DNA of 64,000 nt from Sulfitobacter sp. 20_GPM-1509m (GCF_000620505.1 NZ_JIBC01000005.1:1-64000), one strand, 5' to 3'. Positions 49,520 through 58,736 are shown, counted from the stretch's first letter. Made by a program: numbers and translations. Notes: a model not told the origin generated them from the sequence alone.

Positions 49520-50941
49520 TCACCTGCGCACAAAGGCCAGCGTTGCGATCATCCCAAGTGCGGCCAGCGGCAGGCACGAGACATAGACCCACTGGGCGAC
49601 CTCAATGGCGCTTGAGCCCGTGGTCATGGTCAGGATGCCCGCCGCATTCGCCACCAACCCGACATAGACCGCGCCCAGCGCATAACCCAAACGCTGGACC
49701 GTCGGGATTGCGCCCGCAATGCGCTGGACCTCTGACGCCGATGCCAATGTTTCAGTGCGGCGCAGGACAAAGGTCCACGCCATGCCAAAGCCGATCCCTT
49801 CGATCAGGGCAACGAGCGCGATCAGCCACAGCGGCCCGTAGGGGACAGCGTAGAGCATTCCGGGCACGCTGGCTGCCACCAGTCCCATGCCCAGCGAAAT
49901 CATCAGCCTGTCGGTCCGCTCGGAAAAGCCGCTGACAAGGATCGCAGCCAGCGTCCAGCCAATCGACCCGCAACTGACCACGTAACCGACGGTCAGCGCG
50001 GGCGCGTCGTGAATCGCGGTGATCAGCAACGGGCCAAAGGCCGCAATCGCGATGGTGGCCATGGACAGCGTGACAATCATCACCAGCGCCGCCCCGATCC
50101 GCGTGCGCAGATCAAAGGGGCGATGCGGCAACATCCTGCTGTCGCCTGCGCGTGCGTCCAGCCACAGGAACAGGCCAAGGGCCGCGATCCCGCACAGGAT
50201 CGTCACACCGCTGCGCAGGGGCGCGATGCTGACCCCGCTGGCCGCGATCAGCAGGATGGCAATGCAAAGCAGCATAAGCCGGCGAAACGGAAACACGGAC
50301 CCGGCGCTTTGCTGCGGTGCAGGTTCGCTTTGCGGGCGCATGAAAATCCATACACCCAGACCAAACGCCACGGCACCAAAGCACACAAACCCCCAGCGCC
50401 AGGTCGCATAGGCCACAAAGGCACCGCCAAAAAGCGGCCCTAAAAAGGACGAAACGCCCCAGATCGTCGATACCACGGCCAGCGCCCGCGCGGCATAGCG
50501 GCGGGGGAACAGCACGCTGATGGCGATAAAGCACATCGCCACCATGCCGCCGCCGCCCAGCCCTTGCATCGTGCGTCCGACCAGAAACAGGGCCATCGTC
50601 GGGCTAGCGGCACTGACCAGACAGCCCAGCCCGAACATCCCCGCCGCCAGCGCCATCGGATGCCGCAATCCGATCCGCATCGTCAGGATCGCGCTGGCAG
50701 CGCCCGCCACGATCGAGCCCATCTCATACAGCGACACCGCCAGCCCGACCAACGACGCGCCCTTGATGTCGGCCACAATCGACGGCAACATCGTGGCCAC
50801 AATCAAACTGTCGGCGGCGTGCAGCATCACCGCAAGGCTGACCAGAACCAGCGCGGCCGTGTGCCCGCCGGTCAGAAATTCACGCCACGAAACATAGGCA
50901 TCCGGCGCAGATGTGGTGACTATATCGGGGGCTTGGGTCAT
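49520..50941 (-). CDS. MFS drug-type exporter (DHA2-like)
   Basis: The protein is 473 aa with 12-14 hydrophobic helices. The MFS loop RIGLRHPMALAAG (about 96-108) and RTMQGLGGGGMVAM (about 121-134) point to the DHA2/EmrB-QacA group. The exported compound is unknown. It is divergent from a phosphatase gene with 152 bp between, and no regulator gene is adjacent. Confidence 0.88.
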   Translation of the reverse strand: MTQAPDIVTTSAPDAYVSWREFLTGGHTAALVLVSLAVMLHAADSLIVATMLPSIVADIKGASLVGLAVSLYEMGSIVAGAASAILTMRIGLRHPMALAAGMFGLGCLVSAASPTMALFLVGRTMQGLGGGGMVAMCFIAISVLFPRRYAARALAVVSTIWGVSSFLGPLFGGAFVAYATWRWGFVCFGAVAFGLGVWIFMRPQSEPAPQQSAGSVFPFRRLMLLCIAILLIAASGVSIAPLRSGVTILCGIAALGLFLWLDARAGDSRMLPHRPFDLRTRIGAALVMIVTLSMATIAIAAFGPLLITAIHDAPALTVGYVVSCGSIGWTLAAILVSGFSERTDRLMISLGMGLVAASVPGMLYAVPYGPLWLIALVALIEGIGFGMAWTFVLRRTETLASASEVQRIAGAIPTVQRLGYALGAVYVGLVANAAGILTMTTGSSAIEVAQWVYVSCLPLAALGMIATLAFVRR

Positions 50942-51093
50942 CGTCTTCTCCTACTGACGATGACCTATGTAATTGCTCAACCCTACTTGAGATCAAGCCA
51001 CAATTTACCCGAATTTGGTTTGCGCGGCGCCGCGTGACACTTTCCACGCCCGCGCCCCTCGCCTACAACGGCACCAAAGCGCGAAAGGCTGTC

Positions 51094-51747
51094 ATGTCCC
51101 ACATCACTCTCATCCGCCACGGTCAGGCCAATTCCGGTGCCACCGACGAAGAATCCTACGACCGTCTGTCTCCCTTGGGCTTTCAGCAAGCCGCCTGGCT
51201 GGGTGCCCATATGCGCGACACCGGCCAGCACCATATGCGGCTCTATACCGGCACATTGCGCCGCCATATCGAGACCGCCGACGCGATGGAGACGGGGCTG
51301 ACGCCGATCCGCGATGCACGGCTGAACGAGCTGGAGTATTTCAATCTGGCCGCTGCCCTGCGCGACGAACAAGGCATACCGATCCCCACCGAGCAGACCG
51401 AATTCACGGCCCACCTGCCCCGCGTGTTTGCGGCTTGGCAGAACGGTGAGATCGTGAATGTGCCCGAGACTTTTGAACAATTCGAAACCCGCGTCAGCGA
51501 GGCGTTGACCGAGATTGCCGAAGGGGACGGGCCTGCGCTGGTGGTCACATCCGGCGGGCTGATTTCGATGGCGATGCGTCAGCACATGGGGCTGGACATC
51601 CGCGCCATGGCCAATCTGGCGCTGGCGATCATGAACACCTCGCAGCACCGGCTGTTCCCGGTCGGCGGCATCTGGTCGCCGGTCCTGTTCAACGCCGTGC
51701 CGCATCTGGAGCACCCAGACCGGCATCACGCCCAAACCCACGTCTGA
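51094..51747 (+). CDS. histidine phosphatase family protein
   Basis: The protein is about 217 aa. The catalytic RHGQAN (about 8-13) is at the start, with a phosphoglycerate-mutase-like fold and a second Arg/His pair (LRRHIETA and VVTSGGL). The second catalytic His of the family, usually in a GHGG-like motif, reads VVTSGGLISM, so His is replaced; activity may be altered. It sits 21 bp upstream of a GST gene, probably co-transcribed. Confidence 0.82.
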   Translation: MSHITLIRHGQANSGATDEESYDRLSPLGFQQAAWLGAHMRDTGQHHMRLYTGTLRRHIETADAMETGLTPIRDARLNELEYFNLAAALRDEQGIPIPTEQTEFTAHLPRVFAAWQNGEIVNVPETFEQFETRVSEALTEIAEGDGPALVVTSGGLISMAMRQHMGLDIRAMANLALAIMNTSQHRLFPVGGIWSPVLFNAVPHLEHPDRHHAQTHV

Positions 51748-51768
51748 CCCTTTCAGAAAGGCACGATC

Positions 51769-52386
51769 ATGCATCTGTACTATACCCCAGGCACCATCTC
51801 GATTGCCGTGGCCATCACACTGGAAGAAGCGGGGCTGGACTATACCACCACCAGGATCAGCTTTGCCGACGCCGAGCAGACCAAAGAACCCTATCTGGCC
51901 AAGAACCCCAAAGGCCGCGTGCCGACGCTTGAGGTACAGGGTCAGATGCTGACAGAAACCGGCGCGCTGCTGGACTACATCGCCGCCAGCGCCCCGCAGG
52001 CCGGTCTGGTGCCCGCCAATCCGCTGGATGCGGCCCACATGCGCAGCGTGATGTATTATCTGGCCTCGACGATGCACATCAACCACGCCCACAAGATGCG
52101 CGGCAGCCGTTGGGCCGACCAGCAATCCAGCTTTGACGACATGAAAGCCAAGGTGCCGCAGACGATGGCCGCCTCTGCACGCTATGTCGAAGATCACGCG
52201 CTCAAAGGTCCCTTTGTCATGGGCGATACCTTGTCGCTGGCCGATCCCTACCTGTTCGTGGTCTGCAACTGGCTGAAGGGCGATGAGGTCGACCCCGCAG
52301 ACTATCCGCGCATCTCGGCGTTCATGGCCGCAATGGAATCGCGCGCCTCGGTCAAGGCGGTGCGTGCCAACGGCATGTTGCCCTGA
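51769..52386 (+). CDS. glutathione S-transferase
   Basis: The protein is 205 aa. The thioredoxin-fold N-domain (HLYYTPGTISIAVAITLEEAG, GRVPTLEVQGQMLTETGALLDYI) shows the ligand Ser/Glu pair of beta/theta-like GSTs, and a helical C-domain follows with LSLADPYLFV. It is 21 bp after the phosphatase. Substrate unknown. Confidence 0.9.
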   Translation: MHLYYTPGTISIAVAITLEEAGLDYTTTRISFADAEQTKEPYLAKNPKGRVPTLEVQGQMLTETGALLDYIAASAPQAGLVPANPLDAAHMRSVMYYLASTMHINHAHKMRGSRWADQQSSFDDMKAKVPQTMAASARYVEDHALKGPFVMGDTLSLADPYLFVVCNWLKGDEVDPADYPRISAFMAAMESRASVKAVRANGMLP

Positions 52387-52689
52387 TCTTCAGGTGTCAG
52401 GAAAACCGGCTACAGTGTCACATTCCTGACCCAGATCACCGCAGCGGAGCGCAAAAGCGGTCGTTCATGCCAGGCGCAGCTAAGGTCCGGTTCGAGCCCA
52501 TTCCGCATTCCCCCGCGCGGAATCAAGGCCGCAGGCCGCCGCGCATCGCCGGGCCGCCCGCCGGCACGGCGATGCGCGGCTTCGCGAATGGCAGCTAAGT
52601 CCCGCACACCCGACTTTCGGCGCACGGCCTCGCCGGGTCAAAGGTCCAATTCAAACCGCTTTCGCTTGGCACTTGCCGCCTGACACGCC
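52387..52689. other. gene-free 303-bp region with nested palindromes
   Basis: It has no convincing gene. It has a 7-bp hairpin ATTCCGC/GCGGAAT (52500-52523) and a 13-bp perfect inverted repeat (52538-52550 with 52568-52580) around a 17-nt GC loop. Two GGCGCAGCTAAG/GGCAGCTAAG-like words (about 52474 and 52590) recur. This resembles a decayed dispersed repeat of Roseobacter genomes, but I cannot name the element. Confidence 0.5.
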
Positions 52690-53418
52690 CTAACTGAAAA
52701 TCCGGTAATACAGCCAGTCCGGCAGGAAATTCGCACCGCGAAACACCAAAGAGAACAGCCAGGGAAAGCTGGTCTTGAACTGATCTGTTTCCATGTGCTC
52801 GACCATATGCTGCGCGGCCTCTTCGGGCTGCATGATCATCGGCATTTTAAAGTCGTTCTTGTCGGTCAGCTGCGTCTTGATAAATCCCGGATTGCACACC
52901 TGCACCAACACGCCGGTCTTGCGCAGATCGGCGTGCATACATTCCGCCAGCGACATTGTCGCCGCCTTGCTGGCGGTATATCCGATGGAACCGGGCAGAC
53001 CGCGAAACCCCGTCAGGCTGGACGTAATCACGATATGCCCCGCATCGCGCGCCACGAAGTCAGGCACCACCTGCCCCAGCACGCGCATGAACCCGGTAAA
53101 GTTGATGTCGGCCATGGCAACGGCCTGATCCGCATCCCACTCCTTGGCCCCGAACGGCCAATAGACCCCCGCCAGCAGCACCAGCCCGTCGATCCGGCCC
53201 ACCGCCTTGGCGGCCTCCTTGACGCTGTCTTGGTCGGCAATATCAACGGTCTGGATTGACGCCTTTCCCGGCAATTCGTCGGCAAGCGCGCTGAGCTTGT
53301 CCTCAGAGCGGGCGGACAAGACCACCTCGACACCGCGCGCGCTGAGCTTGCGGGCCAGTGCCGCCCCCAGCCCATCGCTTGCGCCCACCAGCCAATAACG
53401 TTTGCCGTGCCAATTCAT
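52690..53418 (-). CDS. SDR oxidoreductase of the sigmaE-linked operon
   Basis: The protein is 242 aa. The nucleotide-binding GASDGLGAAL is at about 12-21, LLAG replaces NNAG (about 81-84), the catalytic Ser is in ITSSLTG and YTASK is at about 147-151. It is the last gene of the five-gene coupled operon (4-bp overlap with DUF3833). The cognate R. sphaeroides gene, RSP_1087 by my recollection, is in the singlet-oxygen sigmaE regulon. Confidence 0.88.
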   Translation of the reverse strand: MNWHGKRYWLVGASDGLGAALARKLSARGVEVVLSARSEDKLSALADELPGKASIQTVDIADQDSVKEAAKAVGRIDGLVLLAGVYWPFGAKEWDADQAVAMADINFTGFMRVLGQVVPDFVARDAGHIVITSSLTGFRGLPGSIGYTASKAATMSLAECMHADLRKTGVLVQVCNPGFIKTQLTDKNDFKMPMIMQPEEAAQHMVEHMETDQFKTSFPWLFSLVFRGANFLPDWLYYRIFS

Positions 53419-54002
53419 GTCTTACTCCCTGTCAGTTTGATCTGCGCCGCGCCGTCTGCGGGCCGGATGGTGGCGACCAGTTCGGCCACGCATATCCCCA
53501 GTTTGTAAAACCGCGACCGGTTGGTGATGGTTCCGTTTGGCGTCAGATACATCCAGTCCACGGCGCGCAAAACATGCCCGCCCTGCGCCTCGGGCAATCT
53601 GATCCGGTAGCGCATCTGCAAGGCCGGGCCGCTGGTGATCCCTTGGGCTGTGCCCACCACATCCTGCGCCGTCGCGCTGAGATGGCCGTCTGCGTGACAG
53701 CTCAGCGCCCAGGCGCGGGACTGTGTGGTGCCGTCGTCATAGGTGAACAATTCCTCCATCCTGCCGGTGTCGCCGTCCCATGTGGCCTGGATCTGTGCCT
53801 GAAAACGGCTGGTGACGCGACCAAGGGGGCCGTAAATCACACCTTCGCAGATCATCGGACCGTTCAGATGGGTCCGCAGGTCAAAGACCGGGCCATTAGC
53901 CCCGGCATAATCGCTGGGCCGCTGGGCGGCGAAGCCACCCCAGTGTCGGCGTGCCCAGACCAGCGCCAGGATCAGGGCAAGCAATATCAGCGCAACCGTC
54001 AT
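53415..54002 (-). CDS. DUF3833 protein
   Basis: The protein is 195 aa with one N-terminal transmembrane or signal segment (about 1-20), then a soluble beta-rich domain containing GPMICEGVIYGPLGRVTSRFQ and DWMYLTPNGTITNRSRFYKLG, the DUF3833 marks. Function unknown. It overlaps both neighbours by 4 bp (ATGA on each side). The longer in-frame ORF to 54329 is a shadow of the MFS gene. Confidence 0.85.
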   Translation of the reverse strand: MTVALILLALILALVWARRHWGGFAAQRPSDYAGANGPVFDLRTHLNGPMICEGVIYGPLGRVTSRFQAQIQATWDGDTGRMEELFTYDDGTTQSRAWALSCHADGHLSATAQDVVGTAQGITSGPALQMRYRIRLPEAQGGHVLRAVDWMYLTPNGTITNRSRFYKLGICVAELVATIRPADGAAQIKLTGSKT

Positions 54003-55231
54003 GACAAGGCCTCCCTGATCGGTGTTGCGATCAGCAATGCCATCGCGAACAGTTTCAACCCGCAAGGCACCAGCGCATATAACACCGCCAACAGCGTGAG
54101 CGCCGATGCGGGGCTGTCCCCTGTGCTGTCGAACCCGGCGGACTGCAAGGCGGGCAACAGGGTGACAGCGGCAAAGGCCAGCGTGAACTTGGACACGAAG
54201 GACCACAGGCCGAACCCGTCCGTTGCTCCCGGTGAAATCTGCGCCATGCGCGCGGCAAAGATCGCGGGCAGCAACGTCAGATCCGCACCCAATGCCGCGC
54301 CAGACGCCAAACAGATCACCGCAAACCACAGCCAGTCGCCTGCGCCCAGAAACACCGCGCCGCCCAGCGACAGGATCGACAATGTCATCGCCGCCAGCAG
54401 CACAGGCTTGGGACCGTGGCGTTCGGCCAAAATCCCCCAGACAGGCGCCGCACAGGCCGCCGCAAGGAAAAACAGCAACAGCAGCGGCCCTTCCTTGCCG
54501 CCTTCATCCAGCCGCGCATCGACAAAGAACAGAAACAGCGTGCTGGTGACCGCCACCGGGGCGGCATTCAGCAGGGCGATCAGCAACAACCGCCGTGCCA
54601 GCCCGTCCCGCAACACCGCACGCAATCCGGTCGAGGCGGGCAAGCCCACCCCTGACCATTCGCGCCGCATCATCATCACCGCCAACAGCGCCAGAACGGC
54701 AAACCCCGCAGCAAATCCGGCAAAAGGCGTTTGCATCCAGACCCCCAGACCCACCGGCGCAATCGCTGCGACACAGACCCCCAGCAACGCGCCCGTCTCG
54801 CGCCAGCGGGCCAGCCGAAGGTGGCCCTGACCTTGCAGACGATCTGCGGTCAGAACCCCTTGGGCATAGAAGACAATCGTGAGAAAGCTGAAGCCCGAGA
54901 ACACCAGCGTCAGCATCGCCGCGAACCACAGCAGCGGCGGCCCGACTGGGGGCACTGCGAACAGCCCCACCATCGCCAGTGCCATCACCGCAGCGGCCAC
55001 CGCAACCGCCAGCCCGCGCCTGTCGCGCAACCGGTCGCCCAGCCGGCCGAACAGCGGGTCCTGCACCACGTCCAGCAGCCGCAGGCCAAACAGCACGGCC
55101 CCCAAAGCGCCCAGCGACACGCCGTATTCATCGACATAGAACTTGGGCGCATGGATATAGATCGGCAGACCCGCCGCCGCCAGCAGTGCTGCAAAGACAG
55201 CAAAGGCCGGAAGGCGCGGCGTGCGGCTCAT
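53999..55231 (-). CDS. MFS transporter (GPH-like) of the sigmaE-linked operon
   Basis: The protein is 410 aa with about 12 transmembrane helices. RLLDVVQDPLFGRLGDRL (about 50-67) resembles the glycoside-pentoside-hexuronide/cation symporter motif. The substrate is unknown; no sugar enzymes are near. It is translationally coupled to DUF1365 and DUF3833. The ATG at 55231 (MSRTPRLPAF) is chosen because it starts the first helix and gives the 4-bp overlap seen in the other genes. Confidence 0.87.
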   Translation of the reverse strand: MSRTPRLPAFAVFAALLAAAGLPIYIHAPKFYVDEYGVSLGALGAVLFGLRLLDVVQDPLFGRLGDRLRDRRGLAVAVAAAVMALAMVGLFAVPPVGPPLLWFAAMLTLVFSGFSFLTIVFYAQGVLTADRLQGQGHLRLARWRETGALLGVCVAAIAPVGLGVWMQTPFAGFAAGFAVLALLAVMMMRREWSGVGLPASTGLRAVLRDGLARRLLLIALLNAAPVAVTSTLFLFFVDARLDEGGKEGPLLLLFFLAAACAAPVWGILAERHGPKPVLLAAMTLSILSLGGAVFLGAGDWLWFAVICLASGAALGADLTLLPAIFAARMAQISPGATDGFGLWSFVSKFTLAFAAVTLLPALQSAGFDSTGDSPASALTLLAVLYALVPCGLKLFAMALLIATPIREALS

Positions 55232-55989
55232 CCCCGCGACACATCCTTGGCGGGCGGAGCGGGGCGGGCGCGATAGGTGGCCTGCTTGATCCACAGCTTC
55301 AACGCTTGCCAATGGATCAGCGCCAGCACCCGGCGCGACCCGAACGGGCGGCGCAGCAATGCCCGCAGGATCGACCCGTTGCTCATGCGGGCGCGGCGGC
55401 CTGTCAACGTGGCGATCAATCCGCCCTGCCCCCGGCTGTAGTCGATCCAGATCCCGATGCGGTCGTCGCGGATGTCAAAGCGGAACTCGTACCCGCCCTC
55501 TACGGGCTGGAACGGCGAGACGTGGAAAATCTTGGTCGCCTGCATCCGGTCGCTGGGCGCAATCGGGCGATGGTCGGCGTGGTGGATCAGATAGTTGTGG
55601 CGGTCGCCAAAGGTGTTCGTCACCTCGGCTATCACCGCCAACAGCGCCCCGTCGGCCCCGCGACACAGCCAGAAGCTGACCGGATTGAACACATGACCCA
55701 GCAGCTTCGGCTGGGCCAGCAGCTCGACCTTGACCACGTTCGGCACCTGCCAGTCGCGCAAGACATCGCGCACCCACGCAGCACCACGCCCGTCTTCTGG
55801 CGCACCGCCGTGATCCACATCGTCCAGCGCCGCCAGCCCGCGCCCGTTGCGGGTGAACAGGGACGGGCCCTGAACATCGGCTTCGGCATCCAGCAGCACA
55901 TAGTCCACCGAATAACGAAAGGCGTTTTCAATCGCCCCCTTGCGCCCGTGAAAGGTTTGCGCCGCGATATGGTCAATGGCAGATGTCAT
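55228..55989 (-). CDS. DUF1365 protein
   Basis: The protein is 253 aa. DUF1365 marks are FHGRKGAIENAFRYSVDYVLLD (about 13-34), HVFNPVSFWLC (about 98-108) and HVSPFQPVEGGYEF. It is always found beside FAD amine oxidases of the cyclopropane/furan fatty-acid type. Its exact role is unknown; proposed work is in modification of membrane fatty acids. It is coupled to both neighbours by 4-bp overlaps. Confidence 0.87.
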   Translation of the reverse strand: MTSAIDHIAAQTFHGRKGAIENAFRYSVDYVLLDAEADVQGPSLFTRNGRGLAALDDVDHGGAPEDGRGAAWVRDVLRDWQVPNVVKVELLAQPKLLGHVFNPVSFWLCRGADGALLAVIAEVTNTFGDRHNYLIHHADHRPIAPSDRMQATKIFHVSPFQPVEGGYEFRFDIRDDRIGIWIDYSRGQGGLIATLTGRRARMSNGSILRALLRRPFGSRRVLALIHWQALKLWIKQATYRARPAPPAKDVSRG

Positions 55990-57296
55990 TCCGCCGCCAG
56001 CACGTCCGGCACGGCCAGCAACCGCTGTGCCACGTCAAAGGCCGAGGACAGCCCGTCCTCGTGAAAGCCGTTCTTCATCCACGCACCGCAGAACCATGTG
56101 TTGTTGGTCCCGTTCATCAGCGCCGCCTGCTTTTGTGCTGCCAGTGCTGCCAGATCATAGACCGGATGGCGCAGGGTGACCTGATCCCAGATCAAATCGG
56201 GGTTGATCTCGCGTCGGCTGTTGAGAGTGACAAAAAATTGCTCGCCCTTCAGCCACGGCTGCAACGAGTTCATCCAATAGGTCAGGTCGATCCGCTCGGA
56301 CGCGTTGTCTGCCGCCTCGGTATAAACCCACGACGACCACGTCTGACGACGGCGCGGCATGATGGTCTCATCAGAATGCAGCACGATGTCGTTGGGTTGA
56401 TAGGCCACAGCGCCCAGCACCGATTGTTCCTGCTCGGACGGATCCTCCAACAGCTTCAGCGTGTCGTCGGAATGGGTGGCAAAGATCACCTCGTCAAAAG
56501 TCTCCCACTCTCCGCCCCATGCCTTCACCTGCGCACCCGCCGCTGTACGGCGCACCGATTGCACGGGGGATTTCAGCCGAATGTCGATCCCGTTGCGGCG
56601 CAATGCGGCCTCAAGCCGTGTGACATAAGAACGACTGCCGCCCTCGACCGTGTACCATTGGTGCTGGCCAGTGTGATGCAACAAGGCGTGGTTTTCAAAG
56701 AACTGGATCATCGCGTGCGCAGGGAAATCCATGATCTTTTCCGTCGGCGTCGACCAGATCGCACCGGACAGCGGCAACAGGTAATAATCGCGGAACCACT
56801 TGCCTGTCCCCAACAATTTCAGGAACGCACCCACGGTCATCTGCCGATCCGCCTGCGCCAGCCGCAAGGCCCGTTTGTTGAACCGGAACACATCCCGAAC
56901 CATGCCCAGAAACCGCGGATCAACCGCATTGCGTGGCTGCGCGAACAGCGCGCCGAGGCTCGCCAGCCCGTACTCCAGCCGCCCGCCACCGATAGACGCG
57001 CCAAAGCTCATGTTCGAGGGCACCACCGGCACCTCCAGCTCTGCAAAGAGGGCCGCCAGATGCGGATAGTTGGCATAGTTGAACACGATAAAGCCGGTGT
57101 CGACCGGCGTATCACCCTTGCGGCCCGCCATGCGGGTGCGCGCGTGCCCCCCCAGATCCGGCTCGGCCTCGTACAAGGTGACTGCGTGCTGGTCACCCAA
57201 CATATGGGCTGCGCCCATCCCTGAAATACCTGCGCCGATGACTGCGATTTTCTTGGGGCCGGAGGCGCTGTGGGCGCGGGGGGCTTCAAATGGCAT
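55986..57296 (-). CDS. FAD-dependent amine-oxidase-like protein
   Basis: The protein is 436 aa. The dinucleotide motif VIGAGISGMGAAHML (about 19-33) and YEAEPDLGGHARTR (about 42-55) bind FAD; DTGFIVFNYANYP and a C-terminal FCGAW follow. It is the first gene of the five-gene operon and divergent from rpoE-chrR. In R. sphaeroides the orthologous gene is sigmaE-dependent and linked to furan or modified fatty acids by my recollection. The minus-strand promoter at 57325-57353 fits that control. Confidence 0.88.
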   Translation of the reverse strand: MPFEAPRAHSASGPKKIAVIGAGISGMGAAHMLGDQHAVTLYEAEPDLGGHARTRMAGRKGDTPVDTGFIVFNYANYPHLAALFAELEVPVVPSNMSFGASIGGGRLEYGLASLGALFAQPRNAVDPRFLGMVRDVFRFNKRALRLAQADRQMTVGAFLKLLGTGKWFRDYYLLPLSGAIWSTPTEKIMDFPAHAMIQFFENHALLHHTGQHQWYTVEGGSRSYVTRLEAALRRNGIDIRLKSPVQSVRRTAAGAQVKAWGGEWETFDEVIFATHSDDTLKLLEDPSEQEQSVLGAVAYQPNDIVLHSDETIMPRRRQTWSSWVYTEAADNASERIDLTYWMNSLQPWLKGEQFFVTLNSRREINPDLIWDQVTLRHPVYDLAALAAQKQAALMNGTNNTWFCGAWMKNGFHEDGLSSAFDVAQRLLAVPDVLAAE

Positions 57297-57324
57297 TGTG
57301 TTTTTGTTTCCTTGGCCGTGTTTG

Positions 57325-57353
57325 TTCTTATGCCATACGTACGGGACAAATCA
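57325..57353 (-). promoter_or_regulatory. sigmaE-like promoter of the amine oxidase operon
   Basis: The minus strand has TGATTT (57348-57353), 17 bp, then TAAGAA (57325-57330), 29 bp before the ATG. It resembles the rpoE promoter on the other strand, suggesting co-regulation by RpoE-ChrR. The -35 is a weaker match than TGATCC. Confidence 0.5.
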
Positions 57354-57389
57354 GCTTTCGGTTTCAAATTGCTTCAAAAAAATAAATTG

Positions 57390-57419
57390 TGATCCAACTG
57401 GTGACCGGACGCGTAACAG
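57390..57419 (+). promoter_or_regulatory. sigmaE (ChrR-type) promoter of rpoE
   Basis: TGATCC (57390-57395), 18 bp, TAACAG (57414-57419). TGATCC is the -35 core I recall for Rhodobacter sphaeroides sigmaE targets. It lies about 98 bp before the rpoE start, implying autoregulation. Confidence 0.65.
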
Positions 57420-57516
57420 GGGTATGTTCGCAGGTCACGACACTCAGACGCCCGCTTTGCGGGTTTACCCACATGACAAGGGGACGGGGTTTGCCCCTGC
57501 GACAGGAACAACAAAA

Positions 57517-58071
57517 GTGAGCACGCGCGAAAAGGCCGAGAAACGATCCTTGTGGGTGGACCATATGGTGCGCATCCACACATCACGGGACCGTGCTGCC
57601 TTTGCCGAGCTTTACGGCCACTTCGCGCCGCGGGTGAAGGGGTTTCTGATCAAATCGGGGGCGGATGCGTCCCTGGCCGAGGAATGCGCCCAAGAGGTCA
57701 TGGTGACCGTCTGGGCCAAAGCTCATTTGTTCGATGCGTCGCGGGCATCGGTGGCGACGTGGATCTTCACGATTGCCCGGAACCGCAAGATCGACGCGCT
57801 GCGCAAGCAGCGCCGCCCCGAGCCGGAAGAGCTGACATGGGGCCCCGAAGAAGAACCGGCGCAGGCGGATGTGATCGCCCTGCAGCAGGAAAGTGAATCA
57901 CTGGCCCGCGCCATCGCGGAGCTGCCGGCGCGACAACGCGCATTGTTGGAAAAGGCGTATTTCGGGGATCTGACCCACAGCGAAATCGCCGCTCAGACCG
58001 GTCTGCCCTTGGGCACGATCAAATCAAGAATACGTCTGGCGCTGGATCGACTGCGCCACGCAATGAAGTAG
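57517..58071 (+). CDS. rpoE: ECF sigma factor RpoE (ChrR-controlled, ECF11-like)
   Basis: The protein is 184 aa. Sigma region 2 (FAELYGHFAPRVKGFLIKSGADASLAEECAQEVMVTVW, positions about 29-66) and region 4 (LPARQRALLEKAYFGDLTHSEIAAQTGLPLGTIKSRI) are joined by a linker. It starts GTG at 57517 with AGGA upstream; an ATG at 57565 would delete part of region 2. It is followed 5 bp later by chrR, and with the divergent operon forms a singlet-oxygen/photooxidative-stress locus as in R. sphaeroides. Confidence 0.92.
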   Translation: MSTREKAEKRSLWVDHMVRIHTSRDRAAFAELYGHFAPRVKGFLIKSGADASLAEECAQEVMVTVWAKAHLFDASRASVATWIFTIARNRKIDALRKQRRPEPEELTWGPEEEPAQADVIALQQESESLARAIAELPARQRALLEKAYFGDLTHSEIAAQTGLPLGTIKSRIRLALDRLRHAMK

Positions 58072-58076
58072 AAGCC

Positions 58077-58736
58077 ATGAAAAACGATATCAAACACCAC
58101 ATCACGGACCAGATGCTGATGGGCTATTCGGCAGGCACCCTGCCCGAGGCGTTCAACATCCTCGTGGCGACCCATATTTCGCTGTGCGACGATTGCCGCG
58201 CGCAACTGGCCAGTTACGACAGCATCGGCGGTGCCATGCTGGGCGCGGACAACGACGCACTGGCGACAATGGACACAGGCAGCCTCGCCGCCGTGATGGA
58301 ACGGCTTGAGGATTGCCCAGCGGGCGCCACGGAACGCGCGCCTTCGGCCCGCAACAACACCGTGCCTGCACCGCTCAGCGATTATATCGGCAACGACCTG
58401 TCCGGCGTGAAATGGCGCAACATCGGGATGGGTGTGCGGCAGGCGATCCTGCCCACCTCGGCGGATGCAACGGCGCGTCTGCTGCACATCCCCGCCGGCG
58501 TCGCCATGCCCGACCATGGCCACAACGGCACCGAAATGACGCTGGTGCTGCAAGGCGCCTTTCAGGACGACGACGGCTATTTCGCGCGCGGTGACGTGGA
58601 GACCGCCGACGCGGATGTGAACCACACACCTGTCGCCGACATCCACGAGGATTGCATCTGTCTGGCCGTCACCGATGCGCCCTTGCGGTTCAAGGGGCTG
58701 TTTCTGAAGATCTTCCAGCGCTTCATCCGCATCTGA
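58077..58736 (+). CDS. chrR: zinc anti-sigma factor ChrR
   Basis: The protein is 219 aa. The N-terminal anti-sigma domain has H33-x3-C37-x2-C40 with His7/His8 as the further zinc ligand, as in R. sphaeroides ChrR. The C-terminal cupin shows PDHGHNGTEMTLVL (His-x-His and Glu) and a later His in ADIHED. It holds RpoE inactive until singlet oxygen triggers release. Its stop codon is directly followed by the stop of the convergent gene with no gap. Confidence 0.92.
   Translation: MKNDIKHHITDQMLMGYSAGTLPEAFNILVATHISLCDDCRAQLASYDSIGGAMLGADNDALATMDTGSLAAVMERLEDCPAGATERAPSARNNTVPAPLSDYIGNDLSGVKWRNIGMGVRQAILPTSADATARLLHIPAGVAMPDHGHNGTEMTLVLQGAFQDDDGYFARGDVETADADVNHTPVADIHEDCICLAVTDAPLRFKGLFLKIFQRFIRI

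Noticed and set aside
52410-52625. A 71-codon minus-strand ORF in the palindromic region
   Set aside because: It overlaps the inverted repeats, has no start signal and no family resemblance.
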